Below are positions 33,053-42,420 of a stretch of DNA of 64,000 nt, piece by piece; positions within the stretch are counted from its first letter, which is position 1, and every line of letters starts with the position of its first letter. The DNA lies in NCBI GenBank assembly GCA_001247695.2, contig LGRX02035290.1, positions 1-64,000 of the forward strand. The letters run 5' to 3'. The notes beneath the pieces are model-generated. The model was not told the DNA's origin and did no database searches. It saw nothing but the letters and a program-made list of their open reading frames with translations. The stretch comes from Cymbomonas tetramitiformis. Taxonomy: Eukaryota > Chlorophyta > Pyramimonadophyceae > Pyramimonadales > Pyramimonadaceae. A program made the position numbers and the translations under genes.

Positions 33053-33140
33053 AGCCGGATGACATCAAGAAAACTTATTCTAAATTAACGATGAAAACAG
33101 GTTATTCTAAAATTATGAAAACTTATTCTATATTAATTAT
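33044..33140 (-). repeat. Right terminal inverted repeat of the Mutator-like unit
   Basis: Inverse copy of 23531-23625. The two match over TTCATAATTTTAGAATAACC, TTTTCATCGTTAATTTAGAA and GTTTTCTTGATGTCA, with ~6 differences in ~95 bp. Confidence 0.85.
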
Positions 33141-33306
33141 TTTTCCCTTTCCCCGTGCCTTTCCCCATGCCAGCATCAAGTGCCCTACCCGACACGTCGC
33201 TCGGTGCTTGGCTCCCCCTTCGGTGTGGAACGGCCAGGTGCGCAGGCGCGGCAACCCGCTTCTGCAAGGTGTAGCCGTCAGCCAAATCCGACCTCATGCG
33301 CTTCAT

Positions 33307-35020
33307 TCATGAGGCCCCTTTAGACGCAATTGTCGCATGCGGTGTATCCTCCGTGACCGTATCCCCCTCGGAACCCGCGCCCCCACGGCTAGGGGCAACC
33401 GGTGCCGCGTCCTTGTCCACGAAGAGGTAGTCGTCACGGGTAACGCTCGCTCCTAACTCCACCCGGTCCGCAGTATTCACCTGCCTCAACGGGGCCGTCA
33501 CCGACACGCCCTCCTGCAAGCCCTTCGCTTTTTCCACCGCAATCTGTTGTGGCACAAACTTCCTGAGGACCTGGAACACTTGGTCGATCTTCTCATTGTC
33601 ACGGAAGTAAGCCTCCCCTCGGGCTTTATCTGTTACGCCCACGTTCAGCTTGTTCACGCGGAAGGTGTGAAACATCTCCGGGTCCGCGTTCGGCCCATCG
33701 ATTGGCCCCCCGCAATGGACAAACCACCCTTTATTCTTTATGTGCAGGATTGAGCCTACCACATACCCCCCCGAGTGACCCTGGTGAAACACCACTCCGC
33801 CGTACGAGAATTTCCCGTTCGATTTCTGGGCGTATCCCTCCTTATCACCAAAGCCGTCGCCATACACATACCGCGGCCTATAATTAATGTACATGTTGTA
33901 CTCGTGAACACGTTGCGGCAGATCCATGTCCTTCCACTGACTGGTCTTCCGCTGACGGTCACCGTACGGGCAATGCCTGTGCGGGAGTGTTCGTGGGTTG
34001 CTCCGCCGCTCCCGCTTCAACAAGGGGCGGGGGCGCCGATGCCAACGGCTCCGCAACCAAGGGCAAGGCAGGTGCCGGAGTGTCCGCGGGTTGCTCCGCC
34101 GATCCCGACGGCGCGTCCAGTACCACCCCCGCGGTCTCGGGTGCGGGCACCTCCGTGCTCGTGGGGGCGGGAGCATCCGCGGGTTGATCCGCCGCTCCCG
34201 ACGGCTCCTCTACACCCCCCTGAACGACCTCGGGTGTGGCCGCTTCAAGGGGCGGGGGAGCCGATGCCGAGAACTCCGAGAGCATGGACAAGGCAGGTGC
34301 CGGCGTGTCCGCGGGTTGCTCCGCCGATCCCGACGGCGGAGCAAGTACCACCCCCCGGCGGTCTTGGGTGCGGGCACCTCCGTGCTCGTGGGGGCGGGAG
34401 CATCCGCGGGTTGCTCCGTCGCTCCCGACGGCGCGTTCACTACCGTACTCGCGGTGTCGGGTGCGGGCACCTCCGTGCGGGGCGGGAGCATCCGCGGGTT
34501 CTTGCTCCGCCGCTCCCGACGGCTCCTCTACACCCCCCTGAACCAGGGAAGATATCTTACCCCGATTGGCCGGCCCCGGGCCGAACTGATGAGTCACCAA
34601 AATGAGGCCCGGGCCGAAGAGGGGCCGAAAGAGAAATTGCCTTGGGGCCGAACCAATTTGGCGCAAACTTCTAAAATTTTGAAGAATTTTTGCGATTTTT
34701 GCATTTTCACATACTTGAGATTAAAATTTTCGCGCCTGCGGCGGGCATTTTGTAGTGTGGGCCGGGCGGGCCGAAGGCGGGCCGAACGCAAACTTGACTT
34801 GGGGCCGTGCCAGCTCAACGGGAAGATATCGTTCCCTGCCCTGAACGACCTCGGGTGTGGCCGCTTCAACAAGGGGCGGGGGAGCCCATGCCGACGGCAC
34901 CGCAAGCAACGGCAAACTCTGCTGCAACGCGCTTTCCAGCAGCATGGCACCTTTTTTTGCCAGAGCGTCTTCCTCCGCTTGCGAGGTTGGGTATGGTAGG
35001 CCGTGCGTTTCGCCATGCAC
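33307..35020 (-). pseudogene. Pro/Ala-rich repeat protein with C-terminal globular domain, interrupted by a MITE
   Basis: It starts M-H-G-E-T-H-G-L at 35020. It enters a long low-complexity region with repeated V-E-E-P-S-G-A-A-D-Q-P-A-D-A-P-A-P blocks (~34200-34540 and earlier), then a one-base shift near 33965. It ends in a ~210-residue mixed domain (Y-N-M-Y-I-N-Y-R-P-R-Y-V-Y-G-D, S-Y-G-G-V-V-F-H-Q-G) with stop at 33307. Function is not recognised. The repeat region probably is a flexible linker. A hAT MITE lies inside the coding sequence at 34544-34838 without a stop in the relevant frame. It lies outside the 23.5-33.1 kb unit. Confidence 0.45.
34544..34838. mobile_element. 295-bp hAT-type MITE with 8-bp target duplication
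   Basis: The ends are CAGGGAAGATATCTTACC and, inverted, CAGGGAACGATATCTTCC. The duplication CCCTGAAC lies at 34536-34543 and 34839-34846, exact. Outside the element the host repeat sequence continues uninterrupted (compare the uninterrupted copy at ~34213), which confirms insertion. The interior has several GGGCCGAA words and no ORF of its own. Confidence 0.9.
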
Positions 35021-35040
35021 TCCGGCCTACCACAGCAGCT

Positions 35041-35535
35041 CACCTCTTCTATGCCCTTATAGCGGACCCCGCATACGCGAAACCCCTGCTCTCACAGCCA
35101 ATATCTCACCCGCCAGCAACCCTAAAACCCTAAAATCTTGGCTATGCAACTTTCTAGTGCCTTCAACTAACTTGGTGCACCTTCCCAAACTCGGCGATGA
35201 CCTTTTATCAACACATTCACGTGACGCGCATGCATGCCAAGTGCAAGACACGATTTCCTGCGGTTTGCAGTGACCAAAATGGCCCCGCACGATTACTCCT
35301 AAACCCTAAATGTCAAAATTTTACATTTTTGAGTTTTTTCAAACCTTCTCCAAACTTCTCCAAAAATATCAAGCCGTATAATAACATTTACCGAAATTAT
35401 GCACTTAAGTATGTAACCCCCGTCCACCCACGCGTGCCACATGCCTCCGAAAGATCTTCAACCCATCCTTATCCTAGAGGCCGTAAGCAGCTCGCTAACA
35501 GCCTTAGGGTTTGATGTACGGTATTTTTTTCTTTG
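35041..35535. other. Non-coding region
   Basis: No supported gene. Short CCCTAAA-type words occur at ~35120 and ~35300. A pyrimidine-rich tract before 35545 could be a splice acceptor for the ORF fragment that follows. Confidence 0.4.
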
Positions 35536-35544
35536 TTCTGAAAG

Positions 35545-35997
35545 TGGTGAAGAAAGGAATAGAGTCTCAGGATGTCGAGGAACGGAAGGAGTTGTACAAG
35601 AAGTATGGGATCAATTGCAAGGGCAAGTATCTGACCGGCATTGAGTACTCCATTTATTGTCAACGTCTTGGTTTCATCAAGGATGTCATCGAATCTGCGA
35701 AAGACATGTTTGCCTCACTGCCGAGTGGGAATGAATATCCAGATTGGTACCAAAAAGGAAATAAAGGGTATCGAGCACGTCGATGATACGATGGGGGACA
35801 GTATACTCCAACTAACTTCTGATAATCCTTGGGCAGCCTATGATTTTGATGAAAAATCGTACCGTGTATCGCAGCATATGGTGTGCGTGCACAGAAATCA
35901 CCGAGCACTAGTGCCTATTCTGCCGAAATTAGGGGTAAATGATATTGGGCACGAAGTGGGAACTGATTCCGCGCGATCGAGAGGTCATCAGACCTGA
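35545..35997 (+). CDS. Unrecognised ORF fragment
   Basis: 35545-35786 encodes a charged helical segment (E-E-R-K-E-L-Y-K-K-Y-G-I-N, L-G-F-I-K-D-V-I-E-S-A-K-D-M). A second frame from ~35750 to 35997 continues with D-N-P-W-A-A-Y-D-F-D-E-K-S-Y-R-V. A frameshift or small intron near 35750 would join them. A TTTTTTTCTTTGTTCTGAAAG acceptor-like tract (two pieces of one run) precedes. No domain is recognised. Confidence 0.3.
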
Positions 35998-36049
35998 GAC
36001 AGGTCGTCATCGTCTCTTCGCCGGAAATTTCCGGTGAAATCACATCAAC

Positions 36050-36180
36050 ACATTGCATGCCGCCGAGCGGAGGGCAGGTTGCATGCTGGCGTGGGGAAGG
36101 CAAATTGCATGCTGGGGAAGGCAGGTTGCATGGTGCCGCATGGTGCCGAGAGCAGGATGCATGCTGGGGAATAGTTTTCA
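36050..36180. repeat. Short tandem repeat of TTGCATGCTGGGGAAGGCA type
   Basis: About five imperfect copies of a ~22-bp unit containing GCATGCTGGGGAA. No coding evidence. Confidence 0.6.
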
Positions 36181-36548
36181 GAAGCATATGAAAAACATTC
36201 TATTGCTTCTAAAAACTATTCCTACTTATTATATATCATAAACCCTTTGCCTTGCCCTTTACCGCTGCACGCGACCGGCAAGCATCTTTGAAACTTCCGA
36301 GTTTCAAAGATGCGTTTTGTATTTTGGGTGCACCCTAAAATTACAAAACAGCCGAGCGCTTCACGTTTGTGCGGGATATGCACATTTATTCCATGGCATA
36401 TATTTCATATGAAATATACACATAAGCACGAAGGCATCGGCCACGCATCTTTGAAACTAACGAGTTGTGTGCGATCGATGTTCGATGCACAACAGACCAC
36501 GGATGATGACCGTGATTCGGTCCGACCTCAGTGCCTATTACCCGCAGC

Positions 36549-37165
36549 TTAAGGTGGCTTAAGCCACCTTAACTTAAAGGGCTCATGGGGGCTTCTTCGG
36601 CGGTGCTTTCAAAATTTGGAGACCTATGTCGTCAAGATCTTGAGCTGCTCTTTCTGCAGTGTCTTATCAAAAGTTTGATCTGAGTTCATCTTGACCCTCA
36701 AAATCTCGGTTGAAGTGGGGTGGGTATTTCCCAATTTTTCTTAAGATGGCTTAAGCCACCTTAAGCTAATTAGCTCACCGGGGGCTTCCTCTAAGACGCT
36801 TTCAAAATTTGGAGGCCTGTGTTGTCAAGATCTCGAGCTGCTCTTTCTGCAGTGTCTTGCCAAAAGTTTGATCCGAGGTCATCTTGACCCTCAAAATCTC
36901 GGTTGAAGTAGCATGGGTATGCAAAAACCGGGAAAATCGCTCAAATTTTACTAAATGTTGCACCCTCTTGGATACTTCCCAAAATTGCTCACCGGGAACT
37001 TGGGCTCGCCTAATAGTGCACACAGTGTCGAAAAGAAGACAATGTCGCCGTCATTTTGAGCTAAAAAAATCTAGCTTCCGGTACCGACAACTCCCGTAAT
37101 GATTGAAAACGTTAAGGTGGCTTAAGCCACCCTAAATCGCTGTTAGGGTGGCTTAAGCCACCCGA
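36549..37165. repeat. Palindromes GGTGGCTTAAGCCACC and two copies of the dispersed ~120-bp repeat
   Basis: The palindrome (or one-mismatch form) lies at 36553, ~36743, 37116 and 37147. The dispersed repeat seen at 12180-12310 recurs at ~36600-36720 and ~36780-36915. Each of these two copies is preceded by a palindrome, so palindrome + repeat forms a ~185-bp composite unit. No genes are seen from 36000 to 37465. Confidence 0.75.
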
Positions 37166-37465
37166 AGGGTAATAGCCATCAGAGTCAGAATAGAGAGAAC
37201 AACATTTCATGTTGCCACTTTGAATTTCTTATTTTTCTTAAAGTAAATGACAAGGGACAAGGGACAACACTAGAAAAAAAACAAAAAAATATCGATGGAT
37301 GCGCAAAGCGTTAAATTATTAGTTGGTACATTGGTATAAAAAACTAATGTTATAATGCCCAAAATGCCTTCGGGAAGTCTTAGTTTTGCCCAAAATACCC
37401 CCCGCGCAAGCGCATATCATCATCGGGGACCAATTTTCAGACGTTTCAGACGTTTCAGACGTTTC

Positions 37466-38204
37466 TGTCAGATATATAGTGCCGACTATATATTGTGGAA
37501 AGAACTCAGAATGCTTTCACTTAAGATAACATAAGCAGTCCGTTAGATTGAGTGAAACTCGGCTTATTAACCCCTTAGCTGCCAGCTGATGGACATGTCC
37601 ATCAAACACTCAAAACTGATTTTCTCGGCGACAAATAACTCAAATTCACTTTTGAAGACAGTTTTGAAAAGCTCTTATCGAGCCGCGTGCAGCCATGCAC
37701 TTGGGAGCAACCATGTTGCGACGATGCTCTAAATATTTCCCCAGACGCACTCTATTTTAGCTTGACCATAATGAGTCACATTTAGGGCACATGTGCCATA
37801 GTGTTACAAACCCCTAATAATATAAGTAGCCCTAACCGCATGTTGAGCACTTGGTAAGATTATACCTGGAGGTATAGGGTCAATATTAGGGCTTACATTG
37901 TTAACGATGTGCACATCCATCAACATTTTCAGTTGACAATCACGTCATCGGTATCAAGTGTCATGTATTTCTAACGTTTGCATGTGATTCGCCTTGAGAA
38001 GACCTTTCCGACACTATTTTCAAAAGTTGAGGCAGGACCCTTATGCCAAAGTTATTGCAAATAAACCAAAATTTTCAAAACCCCGAAATTCCTCCGGCAA
38101 CTAAGGGGTTAAGCCGAAAACCCTAAACCTGCGTGGCAGCCGTACTGTACGGGGTACTAGTACAGACAAAGGATTGTGACACACACGGGGTGTCACATCC
38201 AGCA
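37466..38204 (-). repeat. LTR (3' relative to gag) carrying a MITE
   Basis: It matches 41327-41517, for example CAGATATATAGTGCCGACTA, CTTAAGATAACATAAG and GGATTGTGACACACACGGGG. It is interrupted at 37567-38108. Confidence 0.9.
37567..38108. mobile_element. ~542-bp MITE with TTAACCCCTTAG termini inserted in an LTR
   Basis: The ends are TTAACCCCTTAGCTGCC and the inverse of TTAACCCCTTAGTTGCC. The other LTR reads CGGCTTAAGCCG where this one is split, which gives the empty site directly. A TTA duplication (37564-37566 and 38109-38111) fits PIF/Harbinger-type insertion. No ORF. Confidence 0.85.
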
Positions 38205-38422
38205 CACCACCCTGTAGTATTACGGAGGAAGAGTTAGGGTGGAGCAGGCAGATTGTTAGGGGAAACAAAACACACCATCTCAAGCGGTGGAAACAATTTT
38301 CTAGCGAGGGCCTGTGCTCTTGGCCAGGGCGGTCCCAATTCTAGCTGGCACTACACACTGAAGGCTGCCGTGCCTGTGGAACAGATCTAGTTATGCTACT
38401 AGCAAGGCTTCTCAAAGCAACT

Positions 38423-40761
38423 CTAGCCACCTCGAAAGTGGTCCACAGAGTAGAGTTCACATAAATTGTAGTAGTTGTAGTACTCAAATTGAAAGTCCAG
38501 ACTGTAGATGCCGAAACAGTCAGAGTCCAGGAAACCGGAGTCCAGATTGAAGATGTTGTAGGAGTCAGCCGGTCCAGTGTCCAGAAGGTCGGGGTCAATG
38601 AAGTAGTCCACTGTGCAATTCTGATAACCAGAGCAGTGCCCGTACACCACCGACCGTGGAGCAATTTTCACATCACAACGTGTAGTGGCGAAGACGGTGT
38701 CGATCAAGGCGATGCACACACACAGAAACGGAGCAGGAAGTGCTGCTGCCGCGAGAAAGGTGCCGATTGACGGTGTCCGTACACCACCAACCTGTGGAGG
38801 GGGTGGTGGGACGGCATCATGCAAGTCCTCGTCGTCGGTCTCCGTGTCAGCCACGCAAGCTGAATCATGCGTGGAAGAAATGTACGGAGGCAGAGGGGTA
38901 AAGGAATTAGCCGACACCTCTGGTTCGGGCTCAAAGAAGCCCAACTGCACAGACATGTTGTCCATGAAAGATTTCTCGAAGGCTGGGGGGCTCGTTGTCA
39001 ATGAACTGCTTCGGGTAAAGTACCACGTCCTCTTCGGTCTCGATCGCCACTTGCGGCTCACGTTCCACGACGGCCTCGTCGATCACGGAGGGCGTGGCCG
39101 AGCCGAAGTGCACCATCGGAAAGTGCTGGGAGTCGGACCCAGCACCACCAGCCACCTGCTTGAGCTCACGGAGAGCGGTGCGCGCCTCATGCACGCGGGT
39201 AGCAAGGAGGGAGGGTTGGGATGGCGTTAATCCCGCGTACTATGCACGGAGCCCCACGTTAATGTGCTCGGAGAACGTGAAGGGCTCCTCGTCCTGCCGA
39301 ACCAAGGGATGATCATGTTCGGCACAGAGTCGAGCAAAGGCCGTGTCGTCCTCAGTGTCGAACGCGGTCTGGAAGGCGGACACGAGGCCGCCGGCATCGT
39401 CGGCTTGCTCAATCACGCATGCGTCGCACTCGATGTCGGCGGTGGGACAATTCGCGGAGTCATGCCAAAATCCCGGAGGGCAACGGACACACTCCGGAAC
39501 GAAGGCTTTGGAGACGACGTGGAACGACACGGAGTAGTGCATACCGAAGTGCCTGTCGTCGTGGCGTCCACGTTGCTGATTCCAATTCCCGCCCTTGGCG
39601 AGGGGCGAGGCGGCAAAGCGGTACAGTAGTGCCGTTGTCGGCCATGAAACTTCCCATCTCCTCGACGATTCTGACGGTCACGCCAGGATGAAGGGGGGAA
39701 GTGCACACCTGGCTTGCCCGTGGGCTTGCCCGAATACGGAGCCGGCCATCTCGTCGCCGGCTCGTCGTTCGCATTCTCGTCGAAGAGTGAGGCAAGGACC
39801 TTGTTGGCGGCGTCGATGTGAAATTGAAAGTCCTTGATGCGGGCCTTGACGTCGACGTCGGACGGTTGACCGGAGTACAGAACGTTGGACTTGTCGCAGG
39901 AGGGTACGGACTGCTTGAGGCGGCCGGCGTTGGCTTGCTCCCAGACTTCAAGAACGAACGTGCGCGAAGATGTCCTGGAGCTCGACATCGACTTTGGCCA
40001 ACTCAACGTCCAAACGAAGTGGTGTAATGACCTTGTCGTAGAAGTCAGTGTCGAGGGAGGCCAACAACCGCTTCTTGGCCATCATGTCGTCCAGAGGCCC
40101 AAAAGCCCCGTTGCTAATTGCAGTCAGACAGGCGTCAAAATCTTGAATCAGTGGGTCGGGGTCCTTCTTGTAGTCGAAGAAAATGCCCTGAGTATGCCAC
40201 GTCACCAGTGGTTAGCTTTGCCATAATAAACTCCGCCCAAGTGAGTTCAACCGTAAACGAAACTCTGATTTCACATCCAAAGGCGCGCCAACAGAACTCC
40301 AACGGATGAAGTTTATGATGGCAAGTCTGTCGTATGAGGTAGTAGAATACTAACCGACCAGACCATCTAGTACGACCAGACCATCTAGTACTAGATGGTC
40401 TGGTCGGTTAGTATTCTACTACCTCATACGACAGACTCGGGTTCGATTCCCCGTTTGGTGCTATGGCTCTGAGTATGCCACGTCACCAGTGGTTAGCTTT
40501 GCCATCAGATGTCAACGATGCCAAAGTCGAAAAGAGGATGCCATTATAGATGTCGTTCACCTCTTTGGTCGTCGCATCTGCCATATCAAAAAGAGCGGCG
40601 TTGTTGGGGTCCTTCTGCTCGAACGCGTGTTGTAAAGACTTGACGATAGACGTCCGGAGAGTGTTGCGGTTGGTTTCATCCCCACGAAAAGAGATGTCCT
40701 TGGAACCCAAGGCGTCGCGCGAAATCCTCTTGATGATGTCGATGTCCCAAGATGAATTCAA
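38423..40761 (-). pseudogene. Gag of the non-autonomous retrotransposon (several frames)
   Basis: Minus-strand order: 40761-40483 (M-N-S-S-W-D-I-D-I-I-K-R and Y-N-G-I-L-F-S-T-L-A-S-L), an insertion, 40205-39948 (capsid-like helices, L-L-A-S-L-D-T-D-F-Y-D-K-V), ~40006-39640, then 39542-39240 with a zinc-knuckle-like C-V-R-C-x5-H-x4-C, and an acidic end at 39061-38423. The arrangement of helices followed by a knuckle is that of a Ty1/copia-type gag. Frames change at ~39960 and ~39640, so the copy is decayed. Confidence 0.6.
40189..40506. repeat. Insertion with tRNA-like sequence and ~47-bp inverted repeat, flanked by a 36-bp direct repeat
   Basis: CTGAGTATGCCACGTCACCA followed by GTGGTTAGCTTTGCCA occurs at both ends (~40189-40224 and ~40471-40505). 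Inside, 40327-40373 and 40388-40434 are inverse copies. The right part continues as a tRNA-like sequence with an A-box-like TGGTCTGGTCGG (40396) and a perfect B box (40440-40450). It splits the gag reading. Confidence 0.7.
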
Positions 40762-41326
40762 GACCGCAGCTTGGCGCGAGTCCGGTCCGGAGCCGTGAGG
40801 GCAACCCCGGGCGAATTTGGCGTCGGCCTGTAACGAGACCCGACGTCACGAGAAAAAATGGTGTCTCGACGGATACGATTGTGAGCCCCCATGAGGGGCG
40901 TGACGTGATAAGATACACTCATGATGAAAATCCTGTAGGTGGCAGCGTCGGGGTAAAGGGGCGATGCCGAATAGCACGGAAAAGCGAATTGCCGAGAGCG
41001 TGGGATGCAGTTCCGGAACGGATAAATTTCGGGAAGCCGTAACTGTGAAATTGCAAAGATCGTAACGCGTTGGCCAAGGAGTTCCACGACAAAAATTGAT
41101 CAAGTTCTAGTCGAATGAAATCCAACGCGGACAATACAAATAAACCCAGGTAGGCGCACGCTGCAACGAGTCCGAAAAGTAATCCGCCCGTGACTTGCTC
41201 TCAGCCGCAACTGCGAAAAATCACGACATCAGACTGGGCCCCCGACGCCCCACCAAGCGGAGCGGCTTAGCCACACATGTGATCAAAAGGAGTGGAGGGT
41301 GCCTGGTGCACCTCTGCACCATAACC

Positions 41327-41517
41327 TGTCAGATATATAGTGCCGACTATATATTGTGGAAAGAGCTTTCACTTAAGATAACATAAGAAGTCCGTTAGAT
41401 TGAGTGAAACTCGGCTTAAGCCGAAAACCCTAAACCTGTGACAACCGTACTGTACGGAGTACTAGTACAAACAAAGGATTGTGACACACACGGGGTGTCA
41501 GCGTGTCACATCCAACA
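41327..41517 (-). repeat. LTR (5' relative to gag), 191 bp, with MITE empty site
   Basis: Minus strand begins TGTTGGATGTGACA and ends TATATCTGACA. A TATATA word sits near the end. The GGCTTAAGCC at ~41413 is the unoccupied target of the MITE in the partner LTR. Confidence 0.9.
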
Positions 41518-41639
41518 GTTTCAAATAAGATCAGACATTTCAGATCTGAATTCAGATCTGAATTCATCTGATTGCCAACCTTGGTTTGGGTTTGGGTTCG
41601 AACCCAAACCCAAAGATGCCAAACAACCGAGGGCTTCCC

Positions 41640-42018
41640 GTGCGTCCTAGAGCACGAAACTTGGCACAAATACTGCCAGCGCATCCGCCAACGGGACTCT
41701 CCCGTCGTCGCGGGGTTGTTGTGCATTGCGCTCGGCAGGCACCTTCAGCGCCCCCGCACCGTGCGCCGGCACTTGCGCATCTGCCGGCAGGACTCCCCCG
41801 CCGTCGTGGGGCTGCTGTGCACGGGGCTCGCCAGGCACCTCCAGCGCTCCCGCACCGTGCGCCGATCGTCGCGTCGCGTCGACGGTCCGGGTGACCATTC
41901 TCGATTCTGTAGACTAAGACTTCTATCTTCTTTGATCTTTCTTTTCGTCGTCGCGCCAGCGCCAGTGCGATTAAATCGTCGTATGACGTCGCGTCGCGTC
42001 GCGTCGTATGACCTTTAA
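41640..42018 (+). CDS. ORF with two 32-residue repeats
   Basis: The frame 41640-42018 contains two copies, 96 bp apart, of a segment with D-S-P-x-V-x-G-L-L-C and R-H-L-Q-R-x-R-T-V-R-R. Many differences between the copies are at third codon positions (GTCGTC versus GCCGTC, CTTCAG versus CTCCAG), which suggests selection as protein. The family is not recognised; the end degenerates into CGTCG repeats. No start is assigned. Confidence 0.35.
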
Positions 42019-42199
42019 ACTTTTAAAAAAAACTTCCAATGTAGAGACCAATACTCTACTTGACTCCCGTCCGTTCATCTTTTTACGAGGCCCTCTCCAG
42101 AGATAGACTGCTTATCGATTGAAACGCTAAGCGCTAGTGCAGGTGCGTGGTGCAGGTGCACGACGCCATAAGAAGTACTCCAATTGGAATATACGGGTA

Positions 42200-42420
42200 A
42201 TTACCTACACGCATTGCAAAACAGCGACTTCGGTTTAACGGTCTTCGGTAAACGTGGACGGCTCAAGCTATCGTCCTCCTGCTTGTCGTAGCACCAAAAC
42301 GACCGCTTAGGATACTCGTCCATGTTTCGTTCGTTTATGATACATACTTCACAATAATTCTTATCAGATAAGCTGTGGACTGAGTTGAACCTTTGCCGTT
42401 CACCTTTATTGTCGTTACTC
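42200..42420 (-). pseudogene. Exon with zinc-binding Cys pairs, piggyBac-C-terminus-like
   Basis: The minus frame contains N-Y-C-E-V-C-I-I-N, K-R-S-F-W-C-Y-D and S-L-F-C-N-A-C-R, ending at a TGTAG|gtaatt donor (~42199). The Cx2C...C...Cx2C spacing resembles the C-terminal finger of piggyBac transposases, but no catalytic part is present. Weak call. From 42420 to 43520 nothing else is supported. Confidence 0.3.

Larger units (their letters stand above)
23531..33140. mobile_element. 9.6-kb Mutator-like DNA transposon with epigenetic cargo genes
   Basis: It is bounded by inverted repeats of ~95 bp (23531-23625 and 33044-33140) with about six mismatches. Inside, on alternating strands, are a MULE transposase with SWIM and PHD zinc fingers, a small Cys-rich protein, a gene broken by a hAT insertion, a 2OG/Fe(II) dioxygenase-like protein, a methyltransferase-like ORF, a second dioxygenase and a terminal Cys-rich ORF. 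The expected 9-bp target duplication was not found, so exact ends may be off by a few bases. The membership of all genes in one unit is inferred from the TIRs. Confidence 0.65.
37466..41517 (-). mobile_element. Complete gag-only (TR-GAG-type) LTR retrotransposon
   Basis: The LTRs at 37466-38204 (with an inserted MITE) and 41327-41517 share sequence throughout, start TG and end CA. The 5-bp duplication GTTTC is exact at 37461-37465 and 41518-41522. The internal region codes only for a gag-like protein on the minus strand. No protease, reverse transcriptase or integrase is present, so it would need proteins from another element. Confidence 0.9.

Noticed and set aside
35118..35310. Telomeric repeat tract (CCCTAAA)
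   Set aside because: Only two or three scattered words, not a tandem tract.
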